Positions 13,557-26,032 of a stretch of 64,000 nucleotides of DNA are shown piece by piece. The notes beneath the pieces are model-generated. The model did not search any database. It was not told the DNA's origin and worked only from the letters and a program-made list of their open reading frames with translations. How positions within the stretch are numbered: position 1 is the stretch's first letter; every line of letters begins with the position of its first letter. A program made the translations under genes and the position numbers. The stretch comes from Puffinus mauretanicus (lineage: Eukaryota > Chordata > Aves > Procellariiformes > Procellariidae), in contig JAJKFH010001217.1 of NCBI GenBank assembly GCA_023333565.1, positions 62,001 through 126,000 of the forward strand, written 5' to 3'.

Positions 13557-13578
13557 TGTGTATATACACACACACTCA
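13557..13578. repeat. TG/TA/CA microsatellite
   Basis: A short TGTGTATATACACACACAC tract lies just beyond the right edge of the CR1 fragment, which is therefore flanked by similar microsatellites on both sides. Confidence 0.8.
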
Positions 13579-14105
13579 TAAAGCAAAAGTGTTGAGAGGA
13601 TCAAAAAAGAACTTAGATGAAAAGACCTATGTTTAAAATATTAAGTAAAACAACTCTACAAATTACTCCACAGTATATGACAGGGCTTTGTAAAATATCG
13701 GTATTTATCACAAGATCTCCTGGTAATAAAGGAAGATAGCTTCGTGGTATGTGAAGGCTTTAGATTAATACATCCGTACTTAAAAACATACGAATTAAAA
13801 CCTGCATTCAAAGCAGAGCAAATAAGCAATCTAAATGTACAGTCTTCCCAACAGTACTTTTGCTTGGCTATTAACATTTGTATTAGGGCCAAAAGAACCC
13901 TTAGATAAAAATTAGATATTACAGTTCATTTTTTCCATATGCAAACATGAATGATACCACAGTTGTCTGATGAGGCTAAACAGTACTTTGAAGGACTTAT
14001 CCAACTGATCAGGTTGAAGGATCATCTGCAAAGGAATTTGGGGGATCTGACTGATCTAAAATACTCTGTTTTGTTTGTATCTAGTACTTGAAGCTGAAAA
14101 GTCAC

Positions 14106-14128
14106 CTATAGTTGCTTTGCAACTATAG
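14106..14128. repeat. Perfect 10-bp inverted repeat, 3-nt loop
   Basis: CTATAGTTGC (14106-14115) and GCAACTATAG (14119-14128) are exact reverse complements separated by TTT. This would form a tight hairpin or small cruciform. It is too short for a microRNA precursor, and no function is evident. Confidence 0.9.
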
Positions 14129-14969
14129 CAAGTCTCCCAGCACCAAGGCAACAATGACTTGTCATTTGGGAGCCATAATAATACAGCTTTCCTCCAGGAA
14201 ATCATTCATATTCCTGTGTACTCCATAAATCTTTTGACCTGTCCCTTGAACAAGACTGCTGCAATTCTGTTTTGCCTTCACAACACTCTGATTTTCAGAA
14301 ACTTTAAAGATTTTTGTTTGTTTCTCAGCATTAAAGTACCTGATTTTAATTAGTTGTCACACCAGCATTGTCTTTGCATGCTTTTATGCACACACATCAC
14401 ACTACATATGAGCTTTTTTTTTTTTTTTTAAACATAGATAATGATAAGTGGGATGGATTTGTCTAATGGGAAAAAAGAAAGGCACAAGTCTGACATAAAT
14501 TGTCACAGAAATCATTTGACATTCACCCTTTTCAGAGGAAAAGGACAAAAGCTAAAATCATTAGTCTCCTGTATGTGTGAGTACAAGCAAAAGAACATTT
14601 TAAATGTAAAGATATGTTGTTACTGAGGGAGTGAAATACTAATGAGATGCTGTAACTTAAGTGTGAAACTAGCAGTACCAAAAGCTGCTAAACTTCCGGC
14701 TGGACTCAAAACTACAATTATCATCATCCTGAACAGACAGATATGTGAGCTGAGGGATCAAGCTGGGACGAGTTTCTCATTTCCTTTTTCTCCTCAATTG
14801 GCTAAAATATTTTAAAATAACACACAAGCTGCATGTAACATTTGCCTGCTTGACCTTTATAAAATATAAGGAAAATCCTGTTGTAGAACCTGATGTCTTA
14901 TATCTATGTTGATGGGACCATATCACTCATACCCATGTTCATGCCCACCAGGTAGGGAAGGAGACAGAA

Positions 14970-15085
14970 ATCCCCATTCCATAAAGACAGGTGCAGAGAA
15001 GGGGATTTATCCCAAATTCATGTCAAAGCTAAGAATTTAAATTAGACCTCTTGAAAATACTCCAGTATCTTAATCTCAAGATCCT
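14970..15085 (-). mobile_element. MIR-like CORE-SINE relic
   Basis: The order of blocks matches a MIR element read in reverse: TCCCCATTCCATAAAGACAGG, then GCAGAGAAGGGGATTTATCCCA, then a diverged counterpart of the AGGTCACA block, then AGAATTTAAATTAGACCTC, then the CCAGT...TTAA...AGATCC block. MIR and related CORE-SINEs are very old in amniotes and survive in birds as diverged relics. Individual blocks are weak; the ordered series over about 115 bp is the argument. Confidence 0.45.
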
Positions 15086-17318
15086 TATTCTTCTCTAAGT
15101 GGATTCTCCAGCTATTAAACATTCCAGCGGCTAACTAGATTACCACATCAGCAATCAATCACATTTATAGGGTATTAAATTTACTTGGAAACTTGATGGC
15201 TGACTTCAATCTAGAGGGACAAAATCAAATTAAAATTCCTACTACGTTGTGTGGAGCACTGTATTTTGTTTTTTGTAGGAAGAAATTGGCAAATTGCATT
15301 TGATTTCTTGTTTTGACATGTTACTTGGCATATTAATAAACTAGAAACATTATGCTGCTTAAAGTCATGATCTCATTTTCCTCAAATTTATCTTGAAGCA
15401 CTTTTTGAAAAGGAAATAGGGTATTCTTCTTCACTTACTAATTTTGATACTTGTTTTTTTTCTTACTTAAATGGAATTTGCTACAATAATTCATCAGACC
15501 AAAACCATTATGAGTAAGACCACCTTTCCCCAAAAATACAACAGTTACCATTCCTATTTCTTATTCCAATTTGTAATCTCAAATCCCACCACGGGTTAAT
15601 ATTGCAGTTCAGTTTCATAACTGACAAGGGTTACATGTAATCAACTACAAGCTTGTTTAGGATGAGCGGGGCCAATATTTCAATTGCGCATCAAAACCAA
15701 ATATGAATAAGTAATGAGAAATGAAGCAGAAGGGCATAATGGGGAGCCACCACCATTTGGAAAATGAGGCATTTGAATTGAACAACCTGGTATTTGATAG
15801 TTGCTCAGTAAAAGTCCAACGGCTGGGAAGACCAAGTCCTGTGCCCACAGAGTTTCCAGGAATAAAGGTGAAAGCTGCCCTGATCTCCAGAAAAACTGCT
15901 GTAGTAGATTCAGTGCACCACTGGGAGCATCCCTTCCAACCCTCCACTATCATCTGCCCAGATTTCTGGGTCCCTGAGAAAAGGTTGTGCTCTTACAAAA
16001 GATTCTTCAACCAAGTGATCTTGGACCTTGGACATGTTTCCACTGAATGTATCACTCCATATCAACTGACCAGTGCTAATCACCAGTTATTAAACACAAT
16101 ATAATTATAAAAGGTTATATGAAAACAGCAGCTATACTAAACTTATTACAAAGACTATCTTTCAAAAGCAGGATTAAGTACCTAAGCAGCTTGCACTAGC
16201 AATCCTAAATTTTAGCATACCATAAAATACCTTCATTTTCACTGGAGGACAAAACAAAGATTTCACCTTTAAGAGCAACTGCTGCGGGTGTTTCTGAATC
16301 AATTAACTTGTTGTTGTTAAAGATGCATCATGCAAAACAGATAAAATTTTCAACCATGGAAAAAATATGTAATGTCTAAGAAGTTTAAATCTTCAAACAG
16401 GCCATTACACCTTGCCTGAGACAGAAAGGGTAGGACAACATGAGTAGATGGACGATGCACAAGTGAACGCCCACAGAGCCTTTTTCCTGAAATGGTCAAA
16501 ATACAGCAGGGACATAAGCTGAAGAACCTGTGAGACTGTTAAAAGTTGTAGCCTATGCTTCCACTCTCCAGTTTTTGCTGGTGAGCACAGAAGTCAGCAG
16601 GGCCCTTGGCTGCACTCTAGTCATCCCCAGAGGGCACAAGAAGCTCTCAGTCCTTGTGGCACCTCTATCATCAGGCAAAGTCTTCCATTGTACTGAAAAT
16701 ACTAAGGGGAAGAAAATCTCCTTGCACCTTTCAGCTACTGTTTCCAGCCCTGGATAAGGACATGCTATAGCCCTTCCTCTTTTATTTCCAGTAAAGAATA
16801 AGACAAGTACTTTGAAAGAAATCTTATCCTTCCACTCTTAAATATTGACATAATTTTACATGAAACATATGTCCTGGTGAACTAGTAAAACAAACACATA
16901 AAAAAATTTTCTAACAATGTAGATCTGTATAATAAATGAATTTAAAAATAAAAACAAACAACCAACCTAACAGCTTTAAAATATTCCCACCTTCTTAAAT
17001 AAAATTAGCACTCATCACACAGTAACTCAGGGGCACCTGAACTAATAGAAAATATAGAAATAGAAATAGAAACCATAGAAATGCACAGTGTCCACCTGTA
17101 ATCACAGAACATTATCTCCTTGTTTCCCAGGAGTGCTTTATGTCATATAAATTACATGTTAAAACCTCATTATGAGCTTTGAGAAAATACCAGCATTATA
17201 TCAGTATGTAGTCCTTCAGTGCTACAGAAAAAATGTTCTTTCATATTTGTTTTATGAAATACAGAAGTCCATGCCTTCACCAATCTTAGTTTCACCAATT
17301 AAGTTTAATCAATCAATA

Positions 17319-17386
17319 ACATAATTCTTATAGAACATAATAATACATAATTCTTATACATAATTCATAATAATACATAATTCTTA
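17319..17386. repeat. Short direct duplication, 30-bp period
   Basis: The 12-mer ACATAATTCTTA occurs exactly three times, at 17319, 17345 and 17375, with a shorter ACATAATTC at 17358. The second and third copies share an exact 21-bp match (17336-17356 and 17366-17386). This is a local duplication or replication-slippage product in AT-rich DNA. Confidence 0.9.
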
Positions 17387-20300
17387 CAGAACAATACTGT
17401 AAGAAGTGTTTCGCTTTGTTGTTGTTTTTTCTTCTTTAATTCTAAACCAAACGTGCACATATGTATTGAATGGATACAATGGCATTTTTCAACTACCAAA
17501 CAAAGAAAAAATAAAAAATCAGTATTTTATTTAATAACTTACAAGAAGGTCTCATAAAATGTAAGCATCTGTCTCCAAAATATGTAACCTGTACTGTTAA
17601 AACTCTGAACAAGACTTTAAAAATATGAAACAGCTAAAAACTGGGATGAGTGTGTTGTTTATACCAATGCTGATATCACACAACTAAACATTTGGATAGC
17701 CTGTTCCAACCATTCTCAATTTAAAGCCCTACAGTTTACAAAGTATGCTCAGTGTTGACATGAATTAAATCTTTACCACATTATGTGCAAGTTGTCCATT
17801 GACCATGAATCTTTTGAAATAAATTCAAATTTATTTATTTTAATCCAGGAAGGATGCTTCATCGGTATAGTGTTCAGGTAGGTCACCATAAAAATGAGAG
17901 AGAGAGAGAAAGATAAAAAGATAGCGAAAAATGTAATTTAAAATATAATATTAAACCCACACACATCCTGTCTGTTTCCATGTCATATTCGTCTCATATT
18001 CTCCTTGGAAGAAACACATTTTTAACCGGCAAGATAAACTCCATGTATGTGCATTGTTCATTTCAAGCAAAGCTCTTAAGAAAAATGCTTCCTATATATT
18101 TAGTCCAACTGACTCATCTACTATACACGTTTTAGTCATATACACATTATGTTATCCTGCAGTAATTGTTCAAGCAAGAAGGATCTCACTGCCAGCAAAC
18201 CAATATAAGGGGTTCTTTTCTACATTACTACCTAGGACATCAGACTGCTTTCTACCAGGGTCCTAATTTCACTTCATTTTATCATGAGCAACCCCAGGGG
18301 TTCCTGAGATGGTAACACTAACAGAGGCCCTAAGGGTAGAAAGGGAATGAGAGGGTCAGGTTTGATTTCAGCTGGCAACATTAGCTGTTGCTTCCCAATG
18401 AATTCTGACATGGTACCCAAATGAAGGATGAATGCTTTTCAAAGTAAGCACAGAAAAAGCAATATTAAATATTTAATTTCCAGAGGCAAAGGGCGAAGTC
18501 CCAGAGCTCTAGGAAAGCTAATGGACCTCAAGCTAGATAAGCTGATTTTAAGTAGTAAATACCCATGCAGAATCTACAGCAAACTCAAAGGTTTTATTGG
18601 GGCGGGCCGGGGGGAAGATACTTTACTAAGAAATTCTATCCCTGTACAGATATTTGAGATTATATGAAATTAACAAATATGAAAATCAGTCCTAATTCTC
18701 CACTGGCACAGTCCTCCATTAGTCTCTCAAGTCAGGGTGGATTACCAGTTAGCACTAAGCTTACAGGAGTAATTTCAGCACACTCTGGAGCATTATGCTA
18801 TTGCCTTTCATTTCAAATAGGAGTAAAGTTTTTACATATACATCACAATTTTAAGAAAACCATAGACAACCAGTTAGTTTTATTCAAAAGCCTCTACAGG
18901 AATAGTGAAAGGAAAACTTCAGTTCTCCTTCTTTATCAGTGAATTTCCCTCAGGATTGGTGGCAGTTGCCCTGTTTTTCTCACGTTTAATGCACACACAC
19001 AGAGATCTTTATTTTCTTCTTTTTGTTATCAAATAAATAGCTATAAAGATTAATGTTTTGGGGCATTGCTGGCGTGGTGACAACACCATCATCCGTCAGG
19101 GGATCAATTCAACAGAAACATGTGATGTGCTTTGCACAGCACCTAACACCCACCGTCAACTTTGGAATTTCGACTCAGATTTGAACAGTTTTGTCAGATC
19201 ACACCTCTGAATGAAACTGGAGATTCAGAGTGTCTGTATGGGTGACCTGACAGTGAATGGGAGGCAAGCGCGGCGACACAAGAGGGCTCGTAGAAACTCT
19301 CCCATTAAAAGTACGGTAGAAATTCTGAGAAGAATAAAACAAAACTTTGTTTAGATGCACTTTCCACAAATAAAATTTTAAAAGCAAACAGAACGCTTTC
19401 AGCCAGGGCTACATTTTCACCTCACCCTTAACCCTAATTCCCACCTTTCCTTAAAAAACATCTGGATGAAAATGTTTGATTCAGAGATGCCACCGCAGAG
19501 CTTAAGGGTAAGAGGCGGCTTCAGACTCTTCTTGCCTCCACTGCCTTCATGGGGCTGACTGCCTGCCCAGGCTTGCCCAGTGGAGACAGCACAGCTGAGA
19601 AAGTGCCTCGCTGTCTCCAGATTAATCATGTGTGATATTCAGAAAGTGAAGGCAGATGCTACTTTTATCCAGCTGAGGATTGGTGAGGTAACCATTATTT
19701 ATCATGTTTTGATATTTATACTTTATCCAATAATTATTTTCCTGTTATGACAGGAGCTAACTTATCATTTTCCATATGGCCAGAAAGGTGTTAGACCTTC
19801 ACTAATTATAGATAAAGCTATATTAATGGCTGCTGAGCAACAACATCATCTGTGATGCTGAACAGCAGCCTACAAGCCATGAAGCCTTCCCTCCCACAGC
19901 AGGTGGATAAATAGAAGCTTTCAATAAACAAGTTTCTGTGCACTAAAATACTCAAATTTGTTTAGAGAAAATGAGAATGCTCATGTTCCTGGTTCACAGA
20001 ACTGATATTATTTGCTTATTTTATGCCTATAAAGCTTGTATGTCATATTAGGTAAAATCTGTTGCCATTTTACAAAACTTTCTTCTATCCTATACTGTCA
20101 CAGCTAGAACAGCATTTCTATTTATTCTTATAACAACAAAGACAATGTTACAGTTGGCCCATAACGTCAATGCCTGGTCATCATTTGCATCAGAAGAAGA
20201 AATACTGAAGCATAAATATTAAGATGACTGCAGACCCTTTGGTACATACACAAAAAGAACATGCAGCTGCTGAGACAGAGGAAGTCTGTATTCCTGCATA

Positions 20301-23300
20301 AGCCTTAGCAAGAGGACTTTTTCAGGCCTTTTCCACCTCCCTCTTCATTTCTTCATTGCAGGCTCTGTCCTATGATCACACTCCTTACTGTCAGAGTCCA
20401 GACAGGTATTTCTCCAAAGCCCACTAATTCTCCTCCTTAGCAGGCCCAACAAAACATTGTGCGAGGCGAGACCCCCACCTCCTCCAGGAACCCCACGCGC
20501 CAACCCATGTGCTCGCCCTGCTCGCCCAGCCACTGGAACTGAGGGAAGGGCTGCATGATGGGAACTACTGGAATTTACAGGCATTTGTTTTAAATCATCC
20601 TTGGACAACAGGTGCCTGGTAGAGTGGAAATTGATTGTACTGTTAATAGGATGATCCAGTTTCTGAAAGTAACTGGTTTGCCAGATAACCAGCAAAACGC
20701 AATGCAACTAGCATGCTCTTACACTGATGCCCACTCCGCCAGATGCAGTAGCTATCATTAAGGTCTTCAGCGAAATAAAAAGTAGTGTGGCAATAAAGGA
20801 AAATCATTTTCACCATTTATTCCTTGTGCTGCAGGCTGCTCCCACCAAACACTGTTCAGAGTTACTCTGTGTGCAACACTGGCCGTGGCATTAGCTAAAA
20901 ACTGACTAAAAGCTCTGGACTGTTATAGTCTGGAAATTGCTCTGGAATTTCCTTGATGTTTACCTTGCCAAAAGCTTTAAAATGTTTTCCATACTGGGAT
21001 TTGGGAAATTATTATTTCAGGATGTTTACCTACTATCTGCAACAGATTTCAAGATTTTCTTGACAGCAACAGTAACAGACAAACAGGACTTACACATTTG
21101 GTGTCACATGAGTGGCGAGTGGCCATGTCTTCTTCCATGCGCTGGGATCAATGTGCCTGAGAAGGGGAGCTCTGAGTAGTCAGGCTCCCTTTCACTTACT
21201 GGGTGGATACATGTATAGGAGAGGGAGGATACATGGGAGGGAAGGAGAGAGACAGCTTTTCTCCAAATTGGACCTGTCTTATGGGTCACCAGCTGATCGG
21301 CAGAGGAGCCAGGTCAGCTCTTCTGACACAGAGAGGCCATCAAGGGAAAAATTATTTCCCCAAAGCCTAATTATTTCCCAAAAGCCTAATCCCAACTGCC
21401 ATTGCTAGATCTGGCTTTATCATCTGTAAAGCAGTGGTATCATCTGAATGGCCCTTTTGTCTTCGCTCACCTCTGAATTCCAATCATTAGGCCTAAAGAA
21501 GCTGCACTGGCTCCCATGTAGTCACATCACTGTATGATTTTTTTCTTATTTAGAACGATACAAAATGAGTTTTCTCTTCCAAGGACTGAGAATGAACAGG
21601 GGTCCCAGAAGTACTAAATATTTTTCATTATTAAATTCTTCTCTAGCTGTTATCTTTGAGTTCAAATATAATACCAAATTTACAGAGAGAATCTATTTTA
21701 TATGGTGTACTGCAGCAATAATTGTTCCTCTCTCCCTCCTTCAAAACATTTTCCATGATAGTTTCAAAGTACACACTTTTAATGATATTTTCTATTCAGA
21801 ATTATTTTAATTAAACTTTATTTTTTTAAAGTACCCATGCACAATGTAATGAGGTATAGATTTTTGGGCACCTTTGTGTAACAGGGACCCCACAGTTCTA
21901 TGGCACTCAAAGCCTCTGTAGTAAAATGAAGCACCAAATATTCACCAGTAACAGATCACATGCAAGCTGCAATGCGACTGAGCACAAGTTGCATAATTGC
22001 ACGTTAATGAGATGTTCATAAAATAATACTGATGCGGTCCCTCCTCCCACCAGTACTCTATCCTAGCATCTCTCCAGATGTGTACATTTATTCCACTACA
22101 GCAGCAAATATACATCCAGATTGCACTCCATTTAGCTGCAATGAAAGCAGTTTCTCTGCTGAATACGATGGTTGGCTAGGCATGAAGTGCATTTAAACAT
22201 TTATATACATAATTTCAACATACGTACAGTAATACAGAAAAATCCAGCTGTGCCTTTGGGCGTTCCTGGTTGTCCCATGTCAAAAACTGCAGGGCCTGAC
22301 AGATCAGTTCAGGATTTAAACTAGAAAGTGAATTTCTCATTGCACCAAAACTCCTGCTTCTTTTCATTTTGTTCCCTGGACATGCATAGTTTGGACAGCT
22401 ACAGCCCTGCTCAAGTATTGACCTAGAACAATGCATAGAAATGTGTAAGCCTGCTCTATGACAATCTTCATGCTTTTCTTTTTCCATGATAAGTTCTTCA
22501 TCTTCTGCCTACAACTGTATTTTTCTACGAAACCCATTAGCTCAAATTTATATCTGGTAGGGAAAAGAAAGTAGTATTCAAGTATTTAAAAAGTCCTTTA
22601 GGATTTGCCTCAAGGAGTCTCATGGAAACGTAAACTAATATAAAATTCATATACCCCAATCTGCACCTTTCAGCTTTGTACAGTCCCATGCATCCAATTC
22701 TATCTCTAATATCCTTTTAATATCATTTCCCTCTTTGCCTTCGGCAAGCCCTATAGCATTCACCTTTGTCCTCAGAGAAATCTAGGTTAACATTACATTT
22801 GTGTAGCAGGTTCTACATTTTTTATTTTATTGGAAAAGCAGTCTAGCATGAAAGAGTGAAGGCACAACCTTAGAATTACCTGAACCAGTGGAGAGAGATA
22901 CTTCCAATCACCAGGGAAAAATCACTTAATACAGTTCAGTCCTCTTATGAGACAATCTATTTGCCAGACAAAGCAATTATTTCATTTGGATAGCCCCCGC
23001 ATCTCACTATGAACTCAGAGGCTGAAGTGAGGTTAAACATTCTCACATTTTTTTGGAGTATTGGGTAGTAACTAACCTACCAAAATCTGTCATAACTTTA
23101 TTTTTTCTTATAGGGAAAAAGCAATGTATAAATGTATAACACACAAAATTTAAGTTCGTTTTAAAAATCATCCTGTAAATTTATAAAAAGATTAACTACA
23201 TCATGCTTACCATAAAATGACAGAAAATCAATCTGAAACCTTAACATACTTTTCCACAGTATGAAGCCTTTGGTAGACTGTTACATTCCTCTTTACATAA

Positions 23301-24875
23301 ATTTCTCCCAATCCCAAGAAAATACAGCAAAACCCATTTACCTCTACATGCACAGCCATTATTTATTTCAAATAGAGGGTCAGCCATAATGGTACTAGCA
23401 GAACTGTATTTTTCTTGAAAAACACACTATCTAAAGCCATATATGTTTCTCTTTGGTTTAGAAATAAACAGTAGTGAATTTATGCTTCAACTGATCGTTT
23501 CAGAGAACTGAAGGGCTAAATTTCTTCAGGAATGAGAAACAAATCAGTCTTCATGCTAGCTCAGGCCTATGTGCCTCATGGGTGTAACAAAAATGCTTAG
23601 GTAGTTCCCATAGGTTTCTGCAAACATCCTACATGTCAACCCAAATTACACACACACTTTCAGAACAACAAATTTAGGGAAATTCTAAAGGCTGAAAGAA
23701 TTGTTCAAGCACTTCTGGAAACTCTGGTATGAACACTAGACACCATAAAACCCTACGCAAGGTGCTCTCTATTTGCTGTCCAAGTCACAAAACATTATCA
23801 CCTATTGCTTGTGCATCTCTGCCTAATGTTTTATAAACATACAAGCTCAGTTCTTGCAGTGGGAGCTACCACAGATCAGTGTTGACAGAAAAAGCAGCAC
23901 TGTTTTAAACTGATCTGCTTCAGATACAAACAGCTGCTTGTTATGGATTTGTACACTTCAGTGCTTGTGTCTCTGTGTGTGTGTGTCTGTGCAGGGAGGT
24001 GTTAATTCAAAGAACCAAGTTAATACACAAAGGAAGCAAATACAGTTTATAAAAATGACAAAAGGACTAAACACTAGCCCCAGTATTTAAACTCTATGAA
24101 AGAAAACAGAATATAACTTCTTTAAAACTCTCAAACTCTGCAGTTGACATTGCTTGGTCTGTTTCCTGTAGAACTTCTCATTTCATTTTAGTATATGGAA
24201 AACACAGAAGCAAGTACAAATGTAAGTAAAACTGAAATGAAAGCTGTAGTTTCAGCTCCTTTTGAATTTATCCCATAAAAATTAATTAGTTGAATCTGAA
24301 GTAAGCAAATCCCACTAAAGACAGTATTAGTCCCAGCAGAGGAATGCTCTAGAGGAACAGAACTCCACTGCATCCCTTGCCAGTCTCTGTGCTACCATAG
24401 GAGTACCAAGACACAAGTCTGCTGCATGTGAATTCAGTACATAGATGCATCCAGGTCACCTGATGCCATGGCAATTCTTTGCAGGCAGTCCCTGGCGAGA
24501 ACTGAGACCTTCTGCAATACCTGGGGGAAAGGCAGAAAGCGGCTCTCAGATGACGGTCTGTGCCAAGCTGCAAGCATGGCGCAGCCTTCATTTCCAGCTC
24601 ATCAAGAACAGAGCTTCTGTTTGGCTGCACCCTGCTTCTCCTCCTTGACAAGGAAAAAAGGGGGAAGAGGCTTGGGCGGGAGGGGGAAACTTAGGATGTA
24701 CCCCAGTATGATCTCAGCATACGGCTGGGAGGCAGGAAGATTTTGAACCTGAGCATAAGGACTGTGGATCTTCTGCCACAAGGGCTAGCAGATGTTGTTT
24801 TATAGGACCAGCCAATGCACTCAGACTGAAACGCTTTCTCTAAGCAAATTTTTCAAAAATTTAGCAATGAGTATT
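17387..24875. other. Unique non-coding DNA
   Basis: No gene is supported. A short (GA)n run is near 17897-17911. A GC-richer pocket with several CpGs is at about 20455-20540. The stretch at about 19680-19870 is AT-rich, non-repetitive and full of TTAT, TAAT and ATTA cores, and may be a conserved element. A TG-rich run is near 23970-23990. No exon or RNA is recognisable. Confidence 0.5.
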
Positions 24876-24914
24876 ATTTTTTTTTTATATATGTGTGTGT
24901 GTGTATACACGCAC
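24876..24914. repeat. T-run plus TA/TG/TA/CA microsatellite
   Basis: A T-rich run passes into TATATATG, then (TG)n, then TATACACGCAC. It resembles the other compound microsatellites of this window. Confidence 0.85.
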
Positions 24915-25129
24915 AAATAATATACATACAGACACTAATTTTCAGTTCAAAATGAACTTCACTTTTATAGTCCAGTGGTACTGCTTTCCCCTTGTAATTA
25001 TGGGCTTATAAATAAAAGTGTTTACCCGATCTTACCTTTAGTTTGGTGAACATCTTGCTATAATAATGAAATGAGCACAACATAAAGACTTATCTGGATA
25101 TTACAATTCTAGCTGTATACACTTAGCCT

Positions 25130-25560
25130 GCAATGAGGGATTGAATTTAAATGTTTATAGCTTTCCAAACACTATTATGCGCTTGCAAATGTTAATTCCG
25201 TTTCAATGAAAGAGTCAATTTTTTTTTAACAATATAGAATGCATTTTAATACACTATTACGCACAATAGGCCGACAGTGAATGGACTCATAATTGATTTA
25301 GAAGCACATTCTACCATCCTGCTACCTCTATCTCTTTAGTAAATCATTTTTTAATCGGGCTAGTCTAAGCTGACCCATACAGAGCTTTATTTAATTTATT
25401 ATGGAATTTATATATAAGGTTGACTGGTAATGCATGGCTACAGCAGCATTAAACAAATTGTACAGTGAATAACAAAGAGGAAAAAGAGAACAAGAATTCA
25501 AATAGCATAAGCATATTGCTGAGGTTAAGACAGGTTCCAAATGAGCAATGTTATTCAAAT
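25130..25560. promoter_or_regulatory. Possible conserved regulatory element, homeodomain-rich
   Basis: This AT-rich stretch is not simple-sequence and contains many homeodomain- and POU-type cores close together: TTATGCGC, GTTAATTCCG, AATGCATTTTAATAC, TTACGCAC, CATAATTGATTTA, TTTTTAATCGG and AATTTATTATGG. Dense varied cores without repeat structure are typical of vertebrate conserved non-coding elements near developmental genes. The motifs are seen directly; conservation and function are inferred from sequence texture only. Confidence 0.35.
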
Positions 25561-25978
25561 GCTTCAGAACGGGAAAGAGGAAAAGGGCTCTGACACCATT
25601 ACAGTTTGTACAAAAAAAATGGCCGGGTCTGAATCAATTATTAAAGGAAAGATAAGGGAGAGAAAAATCTCACAAAATGCATTAGTTGGCTCTTACTCCT
25701 CCTAATGTAAAGGAGGATAATAATAATAAAACAAGAAAGATAGGCTGAATAATCACTCCAAAGTTCTCTTTTTCTGTGTGCCTAAGAAACTTACTGAAGA
25801 TGTTAACAAGGACAAGGGACTGAGTCAATGCTACAATGAGAGTTTTTCTGTTACCTAGCAAGTGTAGGACAAAGCCTAGCAAACATTCAGAATAGGGACT
25901 GCCAATCTATAGCGAGCATTTCATAAATTATTTGCAGAATACTTTAACACAAGATGTCTAAATATGTGTACATATTTA

Positions 25979-26032
25979 CAATACACACACACACATATAG
26001 ATGTATATTAACATACATATACTATTTTCCCC
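25979..26032. repeat. CA/TA microsatellite
   Basis: A (CA)n run follows ACAATA and passes into degenerate TATAGATGTATATTAACATACATATAC. Confidence 0.85.

Larger units (their letters stand above)
13579..17318. other. Unique AT-rich non-coding DNA
   Basis: No gene is supported. A plus-strand open frame of 127 codons (15721-16104) has no recognisable domain. A short near-palindrome and a MIR-like relic inside this stretch are listed separately. Confidence 0.5.

Noticed and set aside
15920..15955. A plus-strand CR1 3' end (CATCCCTTCCAACCCTCCAC)
   Set aside because: Only one phrase matches, with no ATTCTATGA terminal repeat and no upstream CR1 blocks.
15721..16104. 127-codon plus-strand frame as a gene
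   Set aside because: No recognisable domain, an overlapping frame on the other strand at 15657-15953, and no promoter or splice context that stands out.
21410..21455. MIR-like phrase TTTATCATCTGTAAAGCAG
   Set aside because: A single short match without the preceding MIR blocks.
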